Source of the DNA: Petrolisthes cinctipes
Lineage: Eukaryota; Arthropoda; Malacostraca; Decapoda; Porcellanidae
Reading direction: 5' to 3'
Length of the DNA stretch: 64,000 bases
Assembly (NCBI GenBank): GCA_033782935.1
Contig: JAWQEG010000416.1
Coordinates: 607,501 to 671,500, forward strand
Both the position numbers and the translations under genes were made by a program. Positions 33,935-61,039 of this stretch are shown here, piece after piece. Below the pieces are notes generated by a model. That model saw only the letters and a list, made by a program, of their open reading frames with translations, ran no database searches and was not told the origin of the DNA. Position 1 is the first letter of the stretch. Each line of letters opens with the position of its first letter.

Positions 33935-34156
33935 TCACTTGTCCATCTTATCCCTTAATAACGCCTTTACTTCCTTCATCTCTTGTACCATTTCCTTCCA
34001 TCTCTTGGAATTCTCCTCAATATTCTATTCCATTTGTGTAACCCTTTTAATTTGAAGTTCATATTCTCTTCCTTTCCCTTCACTATCCCTCCCTTCTTCA
34101 CCTCTCTCTGTTTTATCATCTGATGTTCCTCTCTGCTTAGTATTTCTCACAGCCAT
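33935..34156 (-). pseudogene. Possible LINE ORF1 N-terminus
   Basis: From an ATG at 34156 the frame reads MAVRNTKQRGTSDDKTERGE, YELQIKRVTQME, a TAG, then NIEENSKRWKEMVQEMKEVK, ALLRDKMDK and a stop. It is charged and coiled-coil-like. Its position upstream of the CR1-like endonuclease on the same strand suggests it belonged to that LINE. The stretch 33700-33840 has scattered CCTAA words; 34170-34860 shows no gene. Confidence 0.4.
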
Positions 34157-34802
34157 GTTTAGCTAGATTAACTTTCGTCACCGACGCTTTCATTACTTTT
34201 TATTTCTTATCTTAACTATCGCCTTTCCTTTTAGCTATAAACTTTTGGAGACAGGATTTCCTCGTCCACTCACCCTTATATTAAACTTTACCAGGTGAGC
34301 CAAGTAGAGAATGTAGCCGGGCTCCACTTGTTGTCTTCAAAATATCCCCAAGCTCACAGACCAATACACAAACACGTTCACTTATTACCACTGTCACCCA
34401 CTACTACTGTGTGTGTGTGTGTTTTTTTTTTCTTTTCTTTTCTTTCTTTATAGAGTAATGTTGTTAATGATGAGTTCTTTATTCCTTCTATGTATGTATG
34501 AATCACGTCACCCTCACTCTCCATCACAGATACAAAATATTTTAATAAACAAAGTAGGACTGATAATAAAACACTGATCTGCTACAAATGCAAACTTTTT
34601 GTGTTTATTAAATCACAGGTTACAATCAAAGCAAATAATTCCAACAAATTATTCCCACCAACATCAGGCCACAATTATTTTTTACTCATCTGGCATTATT
34701 TCCTGACATACTTTGGGTGAATCAAGGCATTCCAATGTACCCAAAGTATAGGCTACTATCTCATTAAAATACAGCTTATATTCAAAGTACAAAAAGCAGT
34801 AA

Positions 34803-34947
34803 AGGTGTGTGTGTGTGTGTGTGTGTGTGTCAGTCCAACTACACTGTGTGAGAATCACTCAGTCATTTTATTCTTGATTTAGAACACACACACACACACA
34901 CATTTTCTCTTTCTCCCTCTCTCTCATACAAGAGACAAAAACACACC

Positions 34948-35015
<68 letters not shown>

Positions 35016-35042
35016 AGAAACAAAAACACACACACACACACG
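34803..35042. repeat. (GT)n, (CA)n and (CT)n microsatellites
   Basis: A GT tract lies at about 34805-34831, CA at 34882-34901, a long CT tract at about 34951-35012 and CA at 35028-35041. They lie downstream of the membrane-protein gene. Confidence 0.93.
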
Positions 35043-35345
35043 TTATAACTCCTTATAGTGGAGTACATAGATATAATATAAGTTGTTGACATCATGTTAT
35101 AACTCCTTATATTGGAGTACAACAATATAACAGCAGGTCATATATAAAAACATATCAAATTAATACAATATGCAGTTTATATTGTCATACAATAAAACAT
35201 TGAAATTATTAGTAAAAAGATGGTATTAGATATTATTACTGAATACATGGCATTAGATTATTATTGAGATTAACATAGAATAGTTTATACCTGTTTATCA
35301 AGAGTCATTCTATGTAAACAATGTTCATTATGTGATGTATGCTTC

Positions 35346-35678
35346 ATTGTTACTGGTTGTCTGGTACTTGTGTCTGTTGGTGTGTGTGTTTCCTTGTTAC
35401 TGGTTGTCTGGTACTTGTGTCTGTTGGTGTGTGTGTTTCCTTGTTACTGGTTGTCTGGTACTTGTGTCTGTTGGTGTGTGTGTTTCCTTGTTACTGGTTG
35501 TCTGGTACTTGTGTCTGTTGGTGTGTGTGTTTCCTTGTTACTGGTTGTCTGGTACTTGTGTCTGTTGGTGTGTGTGTTTCCTTGTTACTGGTTGTCTGGT
35601 ACTTGTGTCTGTTGGTGTGTGTGTTTCCTTGTTACTGGTTGTCTGGTACTTGTGTCTGTTGGTGTGTGTGTTTCCTTG

Positions 35679-35705
<27 letters not shown>
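35346..35705. repeat. 47-bp minisatellite covering the stop codon of the membrane-protein gene
   Basis: About 7.6 perfect or near-perfect copies of a 47-bp unit starting TTGTTACTGGTTGTCTGGTA are present. On the minus strand every unit carries the words that encode the last residues (QVPDNQ) and TAA of the gene at 35679-51706. The true stop lies in the first unit met by the coding strand. 47 is not a multiple of three, which explains open frames in several phases here. Confidence 0.95.
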
Positions 35706-51706
<16,001 letters not shown>

Positions 51707-51831
51707 GATGTCTGTAATATAATAATAACCTCTGTACACACACACACACACACACCCTATCAATGTATACACACACACACACACCTTATCATTGTACATA
51801 CACATGATGTCTGTAATATAACAATAACACT

Positions 51832-52183
51832 GGGTCCATTCCACAGTGGTGTTTGTTTGTTACCTTCTTAACCAACCACACTTGTAAGGCTTCATTATTA
51901 TAGGGTTAATTCCACAGTGGTATTTGTTTGTTACCTTCCCAACCAACCACACTTGTAAGGCTTCATTATTTTAGGGTCCATTCCACAGTGGTATTCGTTT
52001 GTTACCTTCCTAACCAACCACACTTGTAAGGTTTCATTATTTTAGGGTTGATTTCACAGTGGTAATTGTTTGTTAGCTTCCCAACCAACCACACTTGTAA
52101 GGCTTCATTATTTTAGGATTGATTTCACAGTGGTACTCGTTTGTTAGCTTCCCAACCAACCACATTTGTAAGGCTTCATTATT
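51832..52183. repeat. 70-bp tandem repeat upstream of the membrane-protein gene
   Basis: About five copies of a unit with TTCCACAGTGGTATTTGTTT, GTTACCTTCCCAACCAACCA, CACTTGTAAGGCTTCATTAT. On the minus strand each unit contains GGGAAGGTAACAAAC, which resembles a splice donor. Confidence 0.8.
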
Positions 52184-52404
52184 AACCAAGAGGTGAGTAT
52201 CCACAGTCACAAAATCTATCCAACAGTTAGATAATAATAATTACTGTATACTTTACTCACCAAATTCATTAAGCAATTCACCCAGAAGTCATTTACACGG
52301 CTGACATTCTTTCGTTGTGGAATTGAACAATTCTTTGCAGTTTCCAATCATGTGATTGGTGTTGGTGTAGTAATATTATTTTCAGTGTAGTAAATACAGA
52401 CATG

Positions 52405-52640
52405 AGTGTGTGCGGGGGGGTTTAGGGGGGTGCGGGGGGGTTTAGTGGGGTGCGGGAATAGGGGGACTGGCTTAGGAAGGGGGGGGGGGTTGTGTGTGTT
52501 TTGGGGGCTATTGGGGGGTGCGAAGAGGGTTTAGTGGGGTGCAGGAATAGGGGGACAGGCTTGGGGGTGGGTTGTGTGAGTTTAGAGGGTTGCGGGGGGA
52601 TTAGGGGGGTGCAGGAATAGGCATAGGGGGGGGGGTTATG
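52405..52640. repeat. G-rich minisatellite (locus 1)
   Basis: Repeating words are GGTTTAGTGGGGTGCGGGAAT, AGGGGGACTGGCTT and runs of G up to ten. It shares its units with 60538-61005. A GT tract follows at 52707-52749, flanked by duplicated ATGGGTCATGGTACAGAG. Confidence 0.9.
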
Positions 52641-52708
52641 GGTCATGGTACAGAGATATCACATGGGTACCATATTAACCTACCATGGAGATAACAGTAG
52701 GTCATGTG

Positions 52709-52750
<42 letters not shown>

Positions 52751-52788
52751 TAATGGTATTATGGGTCATGGTACAGAGGTCTCACATA

Positions 52789-54340
52789 CGAGGGTGGCAT
52801 ACCAGAAGTTTCTCCAGAACCTGATGGTTCAGCAGGTGTCGACAAACCACATCAAGTGGCAGGCCCCGGGGCAGCAAGTGTCAGACAGTGGGGCAGGCCA
52901 GACAATAGTGTTCTATAGTGTTAGCACGAGGCGCTCGACACAAGCGACACTCAGTGAAGGGAGGCTCACCCTGCATCCCAGCAACCTGCCATGGTGGCCG
53001 GTAGCCAAGCTTCAAACGAGCAGAGACTACATTGTGCCTCCGAATCATGAGGCCCCGACGACGGTAGGAATATTTGTGACGGCAGACAGACTCGTAGTGG
53101 GTGATGGAGATGCTGAAGGGCCTCTCTGCATCCCTGCGAACTCTAGAAAGGTAACATGTCAGATAGAGAGGACGTCCAACACCACGAGGAGCCAGACGGC
53201 AGGCCTCCTTCGCGAGTCTGTCAACTGTACCATTGTGACGTAAACCTACATGGGATGGCACCCATAAAAATTTGACAGTCAAGATACGATGACGCAATAA
53301 GGCCAAAAATGACAAAATCTGCACGTAATTGTATTTCCAAGAATATCAGGGAGAGAAGTGAGCAGCCGATGCATCAAAATACTAAATAACAATGGGCTGA
53401 CAACACCCCCTTGAGGCATACCAAGATGAAAACTGTGCAAAGGATTAAGAGCACCACTGAAAAACACACGGGAGGTCCTGTTACTGAGGTAGCCCCGAAT
53501 CCACCATAGTAGATTACCCTTTATCCCATAGTCAACCAGTTGATCCAAAATGATGTCTCTATTAGCAACATCGAAGGCCCTTAGAAGGTCAATGAAGACC
53601 ACAACACTGTCCCTGGAAAGGCTAGTGTACAGTTCGACTAGTCAGTGGTGTGTGCTCAGCTGGGGTATCCCTCGGCAAGTTTCTGGTCAACATCAAGAGG
53701 AAAACGGGTGAGGATGTAGCTGGGGAAGTTACGAGGCCTCTCGGGTGAGTCTTGAAGAATGAGAGGCAGAGACAAAAATTCACCAGCCTTGACTCTATCA
53801 ATGATGTTCTGACGCTTCCTAGAGATGTAGACAAACCGGGAGGTGACTGTAGCCATCTTGACTTCAGCTAGTTCATGCTGCAATTGGAAAGCCCTGTTGA
53901 CATCAGACAACCAACACAGCTTTGTGTCAGTAGATGGGTTCCTAAAGAAGGAGAGCTTGACATAGGTATCTCTCGGGGCAAAAGCAGGAAGGTTAGACGA
54001 TGGGAAGAAATGGGTATACAAGGAAAAAACACCAGGGTGAGGCAGAGAAGGTACGTCGTGCACAGCTGGAGCAAACTTTGCCGTCTTGGCATTTGGAGGT
54101 AAACAGTCCACACCATCGGAATCATGCGAGGAATCGGACGAGGTATCAACTGGTCACTTGATAGAGGTTGATGAGGTGGACGGCTGCAACCTGAGCTGCA
54201 GAGTGACCGAGGAGAGGTGGGGAGGGTTGCGTGAGGGCAGCTCAGGCCAGTGATCTGCAACTGGAGTCTCGTCGTCTTCCAACATTGCCAAGTCGGCCTC
54301 CAAGCAGGAATCCACGCTCTCCATCAGGCCAGGCAAGGTC
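52789..54340 (-). pseudogene. I-type LINE remnant: ORF1 piece, RT piece and RNase H
   Basis: From 54336 an ORF1-like part reads CLEADLAMLEDDETPVADHW, a TGA near 54157, TYVKLSFFRNPSTDTKL and PRNFPSYILTRFPLDVDQKL. A deletion near 53650 joins it to RT: VVVFIDLLRAFDVANRDIIL (motif A) and GMPQGGVVSPLLFSILMHRL (motif B). A second deletion near 53320 removes the ADD motif and joins RNase H: VKFLWVPSHVGLRHNGTVDR, LAKEACRL. A C-terminal Cys-His stretch CRLCRAPRANTIEHYCLACP follows, and the frame ends near 52789 after a TGA at about 52880. RNase H next to RT marks the I/Nimb group. Confidence 0.82.
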
Positions 54341-54357
54341 TAGATGGGAAGCAAACA

Positions 54358-54740
54358 ACTGGGGGAGGCGGTGGCAGAGTGGATAAAGAGACGGACTGCG
54401 AATGTCAAGTACCCGGGTTCGAATCCACGAGAAAACATCTAGGATTTTTCAGAGGTGAATTGGGTCCAGCTGTTCGTCCATTATCCTAGCTACGCCAAAA
54501 CGTCAAGAAAATACCCTCTACATCGTCTCACAACATAGAAGATGCCCAAGCATATTCCAAGATGCTGTGAGTGACCAACATCACCACGAAGCTCCACTGT
54601 CTCATCTAGTGCGACTCCCAATAATCTCGGGGCCTCGCAAGAGCCACGGGCTACTGATAGCCTGCAGCCTACATACATATAAACATACATACATATATAT
54701 ACACATACATACATAAATACATATACATATACATACACAC
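54358..54740 (+). mobile_element. tRNA-derived SINE
   Basis: The head carries a Pol III A box TGGCAGAGTGG (54372-54382) and B box GGGTTCGAATCC (54415-54426), 32 bases apart as in tRNA-like promoters. The anticodon-arm region is degraded, so it is not a tRNA gene. An unrelated body with CCAGCTGTTCGTCCATTATC follows and the 3' end is ACAT/ATAC repeats. The source tRNA is unclear (Ser/Leu/Arg-like head). Confidence 0.8.
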
Positions 54741-54796
54741 AGAAGAGTTACACCCTTCCACTTCCTCCAGGAGAGAGACCCACCACAAGTTAGTGT

Positions 54797-55022
54797 CCTT
54801 TACCAGGGTGCTGTTCTCTGTCATACATTTACTACCAAGATAGAACTCATATATAAAGGCACCCTGTAATGTCCTTCACCAGGGTGCTGTTCTCCGTCAT
54901 ACATTTACTACCAACATAACACTCATATATAAAGGCACCCTGTAATGTCTTTCACCAGGGTGCTGTTCTCCGTCATACATTTACTACCAACATAACACTC
55001 ATATATAAAGGCACCCTGTAAT
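54797..55022. repeat. 76-bp tandem repeat, three copies
   Basis: The unit is CACCAGGGTGCTGTTCTCCG, TCATACATTTACTACCAACA, TAACACTCATATATAAAGGC, ACCCTGTAATGT. The copies are nearly identical. 55023-55395 shows no gene; a CAGTCAGAGGCAAAAGTCAA half-TIR lies near 55294. Confidence 0.9.
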
Positions 55023-55395
55023 CGTGTATGAGATCTGGTGGCTTTTCATTCTTCCTGCCTATGCCACGAAACAAGATCTTTTAATTATATATTGTTTGGT
55101 GGCAACATTTGAAGGACTCATTTATCTACAATTTTCTGACTACATAACTGGGTCCCTTAATCTATACCAATGGGAATATGAAATATAATAAACCAAACCA
55201 CTTTCTCAAACCAGAACAAATAGCAGAAAAGTTCATAGTTGTCCTTTCCACACTATAACAGTGGAATCAGTGCAGTGAACAAACTTGTACAGTCAGAGGC
55301 AAAAGTCAAGTCGTCACATCTGCCAAGTCATGAAATACAGTATGGAAATATAAGTTTCACAGGCTCGTAAAATGACTTACCTTATATTATTTCAA

Positions 55396-56257
55396 ACTAG
55401 CTGTACCCGGCCCGCTTCGCTGGTCCAACCAAACTTGAAGTGGTTAGGTACGGTGCCAGAAGGAGGAGTAAAAACAATAAATTTTATTTTATTTTTTTTC
55501 AGCATGGTTTACATACAGTCGTGGCCATATATAATCATCCATATAGGGGTAACTCACATAAGAGTTTGACAGCTTCCCTCTGTTCCTTAGATGATAATCT
55601 TTCCAATAAATAGGTTAACTACTATCTTTTAATTTAATACAAGCAGCTACACACTACTTAAAACAATAACATCATATGTGAACTTGAAAATATTAGACAA
55701 TAAATTGTTTGAGATACCCATATGTGGATGATTGTTATTGACCGTGACTGTACAAGGTTTTTTGCTCAATCGTTTACCCGCCGCATTTTCTTTATTTTCT
55801 TAAGTTTTGTTTTTTTAAGCTGATGTTGTAGTACGGCAGGTAAAGAATGTACTGATAAAACCTGTATATAACGTAAACAGCATAAACTTTTCTGTGTTGT
55901 GGTCAAACTTTCATTGCAAAACTTCAGTGTACACAATTTTTTTTTTGTCTTCTGGTTTGGAGTCAATATATAGATGTTCTCTGCATTTCCAACTCGTCAA
56001 AGTACAACATAGAGCTGCCCATGTGTGAAGGCTGGATTTTCAGATAGATCAAGCCCTATAGATGTCATGGTTTGACCTTGGCTCTTATTAATAGTCATTC
56101 CATATGACAGCTTCAGAGGATATTGTAATCTTCGAAATGTGAAGTTTTTATGTACAGTTGGCTTCACTTCCGCGTACCGTATATAAGTTAGCGTTGGCAA
56201 TGTTGAACCACCTAGAATCTTGAATCCCGAACCACGTGTGATCATGAGGCGAACCAA
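55396..56257 (-). pseudogene. Helitron 3' part with Pif1-like helicase C-terminus
   Basis: The frame from 56257 reads GSGFKILGGSTLPTLTYIRY, AEVKPTVHKNFTFRRLQYPL, KLSYGMTINKSQGQTMTSIG, LDLSENPAFTHGQLYV. This matches the last Pif1 helicase motifs of Helitron Rep-Hel proteins. The element ends at 55396 with GGGTACAGCTAGT followed by T, a CTRRT-type Helitron 3' terminus preceded by a GC-rich hairpin region. A MITE (55516-55750) is inserted between. The Rep domain and 5' end are absent. Confidence 0.8.
55516..55750. mobile_element. TA-flanked MITE inside the Helitron, 235 bp
   Basis: Ends are CAGTCGTGGCCATATATAAT and the reverse complement of CAGTCACGGTCAATAACAAT, with TA at 55514-55515 and 55751-55752. 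No coding frame. Confidence 0.82.
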
Positions 56258-56259
56258 TC

Positions 56260-57033
56260 ATTACAGAGTGAAATGGAAACAGGGGTTGAGTTGAAATGCT
56301 AAAGCATCAACAGTGATCGAGTAGTGTTATTTGTTGTATTATACAAAATTAATATAGAATTTATGTCACAGTATAATTTACATGCCAGCAATTGTTTATT
56401 AAATATATATATATGAGTCATGTAGTAAGTCATTTTTATCCTGCCAGTTACTAATAAAGAGAAGGTGGAATAATCAATACCAAACATCCATAACCCTTAA
56501 AGATTGTGTTCGTGCACCACCCACTTTATGATTATTATTTTGTTGTCGCTATGATTTTAACTTTGTCATGGTAGACAATTGTAGCATCGCAAGGAAGAAT
56601 AACCTGGTGGTAATGAAAGTTCCTTAAAATGTTTGTGTAATGAATTATTACCAGTATATACCTTGTCAATATTGCCTCGTGAGGAGTTCACAAAAGGCTA
56701 TACAAGTTGAAAACACATTCCTCCGGCTCTCTTCCTTCGTATAGTTACATAGTAAGTATCTCCGAAGAATGGAAGATAAAAGAGTGACGTTCATGTCTAC
56801 GTATGATATGCATGTGTTCAATACAATTCAATTATAATGAATAAGTTTGAGTAAATGAAGTGGAAGAAAGAAGGCCATACTGGTCCTGGAGGACACTAAC
56901 ACGAAAAGAAAAGAAATGAAGAAGATAAACAGTAACCAGAAGGAAAGAGAAGGAAAAAGGGACAGTTGAAGAATTTCAAAGGAATAGCTTGAGTCTGCAA
57001 AGGGGCCAAACCTTTATATGTATCCTAAAATTG
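56260..57033. other. AT-rich sequence with a (TTGA)n-family repeat piece
   Basis: No gene seen. About 56905-57020 resembles the dispersed repeat at 33360-33561 (AAAAGGGACAGTTGAAGAAT, GGGGCCAAACC) but lacks the TTGA end. Confidence 0.5.
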
Positions 57034-57035
57034 TT

Positions 57036-57410
57036 AATATATTACCATGTTATGCAATGAAACCTTCCACCCTCTATTTATTGTTGCAATATATTACCAT
57101 GTTATGCAATGAAACCTTCCACCCTCTATTTATTGTTGCAATATATAACCATGTTATGCAATGAAACCTTCCACCCTCTATTTATTGTTGCAATATATTA
57201 CCATGTTATGCAATGAAACCTTCCACCCTCTATTTATTGTTGCAATATATTACCATGTTATGCAATGAAACCTTCCACCCTCTATTTATTGTTGCAATAT
57301 ATTACCATGTTATGCAATGAAACCTTCCACCCTCTATTCATTGTTGCAATATATTACCATGTTATGCAATGAAACCTTCCACCCACTATTTATTGTTGCA
57401 ATATATTACA
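57036..57410. repeat. 52-bp tandem repeat, about seven copies
   Basis: The unit is CAATATATTACCATGTTATG, CAATGAAACCTTCCACCCTC, TATTTATTGTTG. The copies are almost identical. 57411-57930 shows no gene. Confidence 0.95.
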
Positions 57411-57936
57411 AGTCAGCCAATTTTGTTACTTGAACTCAGTCAAGACATTTTCTGATTAATGACTTTGTGTTACTGGTTACCAAAGGATATTGTTTTGTAG
57501 TGGAGGGTGACTTAACTACCCAATGATCACTCACTCACTTCTCCACACTCTGTCCCACACTTCGACCACATCCTCTTTCCATTACCCTTCTCCTTTACCC
57601 ATTTCCAGTACTCACTCGACTCCTTCATTTCTCCACCATATTCTCCTTCTCAATACCTACAACATCATTTTGTGTGGCCAAACATGATTAGTTCAATTAT
57701 GCAAACAGGACCTGAAAATAAATAATGTTATGTTTTGTATGCAATTACAATGCATGCAATATGGTAGGATATTATATTAATGAGATGGAGTCATTAGATA
57801 GTAATGTCTAGGCCAGACAATCAGGTGTTGGAGAACCATCACAAGTGTCAGAGAGAACAGTGTTAAATTCATACACACACCTTATGAGACACACTTTCCT
57901 TTACCAAACCACTCTTTCCATCTCACTCTGTAGTGA

Positions 57937-58045
57937 GTGGTTCGTATCAGGATCACACGTGGTTAGGGATTCTAATTTCTGGGTGGCTCAACATTGGTAG
58001 TGGTAAACGTGGAAGTGGAGCCTACTGTACCTTAACCTTCCCTGG
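57937..58045 (+). pseudogene. Second Helitron helicase fragment
   Basis: The plus strand reads VVRIRITRG, stop, GF, stop, FLGGSTLVVV and VEVEPTVP, paralleling MITRGSGFKILGGSTL and EVKPTV of the minus-strand fragment at 55997-56257. Two stops show that it is decayed. Orientation is opposite to the first fragment. Confidence 0.6.
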
Positions 58046-58304
58046 GTCATGCCCTTTCAGGTATATATATATATATATGGTTTGTTCCGAATATTTCTTT
58101 TGGTTTGGGAGAAAAGTTCACACAGACAAACACACACAGACAGACGCCTCTCTTTTATAGATATATTTTATCATCTGAGGGAGAGAGTGAATAGGTCATG
58201 TTTTGTCTGTGTGTGTCTGTGTGTGTGTTGAGAGTGATAATGGCCAGGGATAAGAACACATGGACCAGTGAATAGGTCATGTGTTGTCTGTGTGTGTTAC
58301 TTAC

Positions 58305-58383
58305 CTTTCCTTTATGACCACCAGGCCACAGATGGACCGGTCTAGTGGAACTTCACCCGTTGGTTCAGATGTCCAGCCACACC
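58305..58383 (-). CDS. Isolated exon candidate
   Basis: AGTCCTCAG precedes and GTAAGTAAC follows a 79-base stretch open in one frame: CGWTSEPTGEVPLDRSICGL, VVIKE. It has two Cys and good splice borders, but no neighbouring exon was found and it lies between microsatellites and TTAGG repeats. It could equally be chance. Confidence 0.25.
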
Positions 58384-58401
58384 CTGAGGACTACATATAA
58401 A

Positions 58402-58640
58402 GGTTAGGTTAGGTTAGGTTAGGTTAGGACTGTATATATCAAGGTTAGGTTAGGTTAGGTTAGGTTAGGACTGTACATATAAAGGTTAGGTTAGGTTAGG
58501 TTAGGTTAGGTTAGCACTATACATATAAAGGTTAGGTTAGGTTAGGTTAGGTTAGGTTAGCACTATACATATATAGGTTAGGTTAGGTTAGGTTAGGTTA
58601 GGTTAGGTTAGCACTGTACATATAAAGGTTAGGTTAGGTT
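58402..58640 (+). repeat. Interstitial (TTAGG)n arrays
   Basis: Six blocks of four to seven TTAGG units alternate with a spacer (CTGTACATATAAA or CACTATACATATA). TTAGG is the arthropod telomere repeat. The blocks are perfect but the spacers make this a higher-order minisatellite, not a telomere end. Confidence 0.93.
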
Positions 58641-58785
58641 AGGTTAGGTTAGCACTGTACATATAAAGGTGTTTATTAATATTGGAAATTTTTTATCATG
58701 TAATGTCAGATTCATCAACAACCAATTAATTATTAATTATATTGTGGTCACAGATCAAAACCAAATCAGATCCCCCCCCTCCACA

Positions 58786-58952
58786 AACACACACGCACGC
58801 ATGCACGCACAGGCACGCACGAACGCACGCGCATTCACGTATGCACGCATGCACGTACACACACGCGTGCACACGTACGCAAGCACAGGCACGCACGGAC
58901 GCAAGCACACGGATGCACGCACGCAGGCACACGCACGCATGCCAACACACAC

Positions 58953-58998
<46 letters not shown>
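58786..58998. repeat. Alternating CACGCA purine-pyrimidine tract and (CT)n
   Basis: CACGCACGCATGCACGCA-type sequence runs to about 58950. It is strictly alternating over long stretches and so prone to Z-form. (CT)n follows to 58998. Confidence 0.9.
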
Positions 58999-58999
<1 letters not shown>

Positions 59000-59094
59000 G
59001 AAACCACAACATCAACTTGCTGTTCACTAATCTATACAAGTTAGTAAAAATGTTCACACCATGATAAGTAAAGGTTGAGTTATTACTACTGTTA

Positions 59095-60335
59095 CCATTA
59101 TGTGTGTGTATGTGTGTATGTGTGTGTGTTAATACATATATGTGTGTGTGTGTGTGTGTGTATGTGTGTGTTTTAATACATAATATTATATGTGTGTGTG
59201 TGTGTATGTGTGTGTGTTAATACATACGTGTGTGTATGTGTGTGTGTTAATACATACCTGTGTGTATGTGTGTGTGTGTGTTAATACATACCTGTGTGTG
59301 TGTGTGTGTGTGTGTTAATACATACGTATGTGTGTGTGTTAATACATACGTGTGTGTATGTGTGTGTGTGTTAATACATACCTGTGTGTATGTGTGTGTG
59401 TTAATACATACCTGTGTGTATGTGTGTGTGTTAATACATACCTGTGTGTATGTGTGTGTGTGTTAATACATACGTGTGTGTATGTGTGTTAATACATACG
59501 TATGTGTGTGTGTTAGTACATACGTGTGTGTATGTGTGTGTGTGTTAATATATACCTGTGTGTATGTGTGTGTGTGTTAATACATACCTGTGTGTGTGTG
59601 TGTGTGTTAATACATACGTGTGTGTATGTGTGTGTGTTAATACATACGTATGTGTGTGTGTTAATACATACGTGTGTGTATGTGTGTGTGTGTTAATACA
59701 TACCTGTGTGTATGTGTGTGTGTTAATACATACCTGTGTGTATGTGTGTGTGTGTTAATACATACGTGTGTGTATGTGTGTGTGTGTTAATACATACGTA
59801 TGTGTGTGTGTTAGTACATACGTGTGTGTATGTGTGTGTGTGTTAATACATACCTGTGTGTATGTGTGTGTGTGTTAATACATACCTGTGTGTGTGTGTG
59901 TGTGTTAATACATACGTGTGTGTATGTGTGTGTGTTAATACATACGTATGTGTGTGTGTTAATACATACGTGTGTGTGTGTGTGTTAATACATACGTGTG
60001 TGTATGTGTGTGTGTGTGTTAATACATACGTGTGTGTGTGTGTGTGTATGTGTGTGTGTTAATACATACGTGTGTGTATGTGTGTGTGTGTTAATACATA
60101 TCTGTGTGTGTGTGTGTGTGTTAATACATACGTGTGTGTATGTGTATGTGTGTTAATACATACGTGTGTGTGTGTGTGTGTGTGTGTTATTATATATGTA
60201 TGTATACTATTAGCGTTTGTGTGTGTGTATGTTAATACATATGTGTGTATATTAATAGAGTATGTGTGTATGTATGTGTTTATCTTAATACATAATGTGT
60301 GTACAGTATATCATTAGGGTCTGTGTGTGTGTATG
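59095..60335. repeat. (TG)n minisatellite with TTAATACATA spacers
   Basis: A unit of about 30-45 bp, GTGTTAATACATACGTGTGT, GTATGTGTGT, repeats about 30 times, with larger duplicated blocks (59500-59780 closely resembles 59800-60080). Confidence 0.95.
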
Positions 60336-60349
60336 TGTGTGTTTATACT

Positions 60350-60422
60350 ACCTCTCTATCTCTCCCACTTCAACTACCTCTCTCTCTCTATCTCCTCTAC
60401 TACCTCTTTCTCTCACATCTAC

Positions 60423-60466
<44 letters not shown>

Positions 60467-61005
60467 ATTATAATGGTATAATACAATATGGTGGTTCTCC
60501 CTTGTTTCTTTTATTAATAGATAAATACAGTGTGTGTTTAGGGGTTTTTAGGGGGGTGCGGGGGGATCTTGGGGGGGTGCGAAAATAGGGGGACAGACTT
60601 GGAGGGGTGCGGGAATAGGGGGACAGGTATGGGGGGGGGGTTTGTGTGTATTTAGGAAGTATTAGGGGGGTGCGGGGTGGTTTAGGGGGGTGCGGGAATA
60701 GGGGGACAGGCTTGGGGAGAGGGGTTGTGTGTGTTTAGGAGGGTGCGGGAATAGGGGGACATGCTTAGAGGGGAGGTTGTGTGTGTTTATGGGGTTTTAG
60801 GGGGGTGCAGGTGGGTTTAGGGGGATGCTTGAATAGGGGGACAGGATTAGGGGTGTTGTGTGTGTTTAAGGGGTTTTAGGGGGGTGCGGGAATAGGGGGA
60901 CAGGCTTGGGGGGGGTTGTTTGTGTTTAGGGGTCTTAGGGGGGTGCAGGGGGGTCTAGGGGGGGTGCAGGGGGGTCTAGGGGGGGTGCAGGAATAGGGGG
61001 GACAG
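60350..61005. repeat. (CT)n and G-rich minisatellite (locus 2)
   Basis: CT-rich tracts lie at 60350-60465. From 60538, units of GGTTTTAGGGGGGTGCGGGA, ATAGGGGGACAGGCTTGGGG repeat, as at 52405-52640. Multiple G runs of four or more occur on the plus strand. Confidence 0.92.
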
Positions 61006-61039
61006 AGGATTCAAAGTACTCCAATGTACCATAAGTATA

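Noticed and set aside
54358..54430. A functional tRNA gene
   Set aside because: A and B boxes are good but the acceptor and anticodon arms do not pair, and a SINE body follows.
58402..58640. A chromosome end
   Set aside because: TTAGG blocks are short, interrupted by spacers and flanked by ordinary sequence on both sides.
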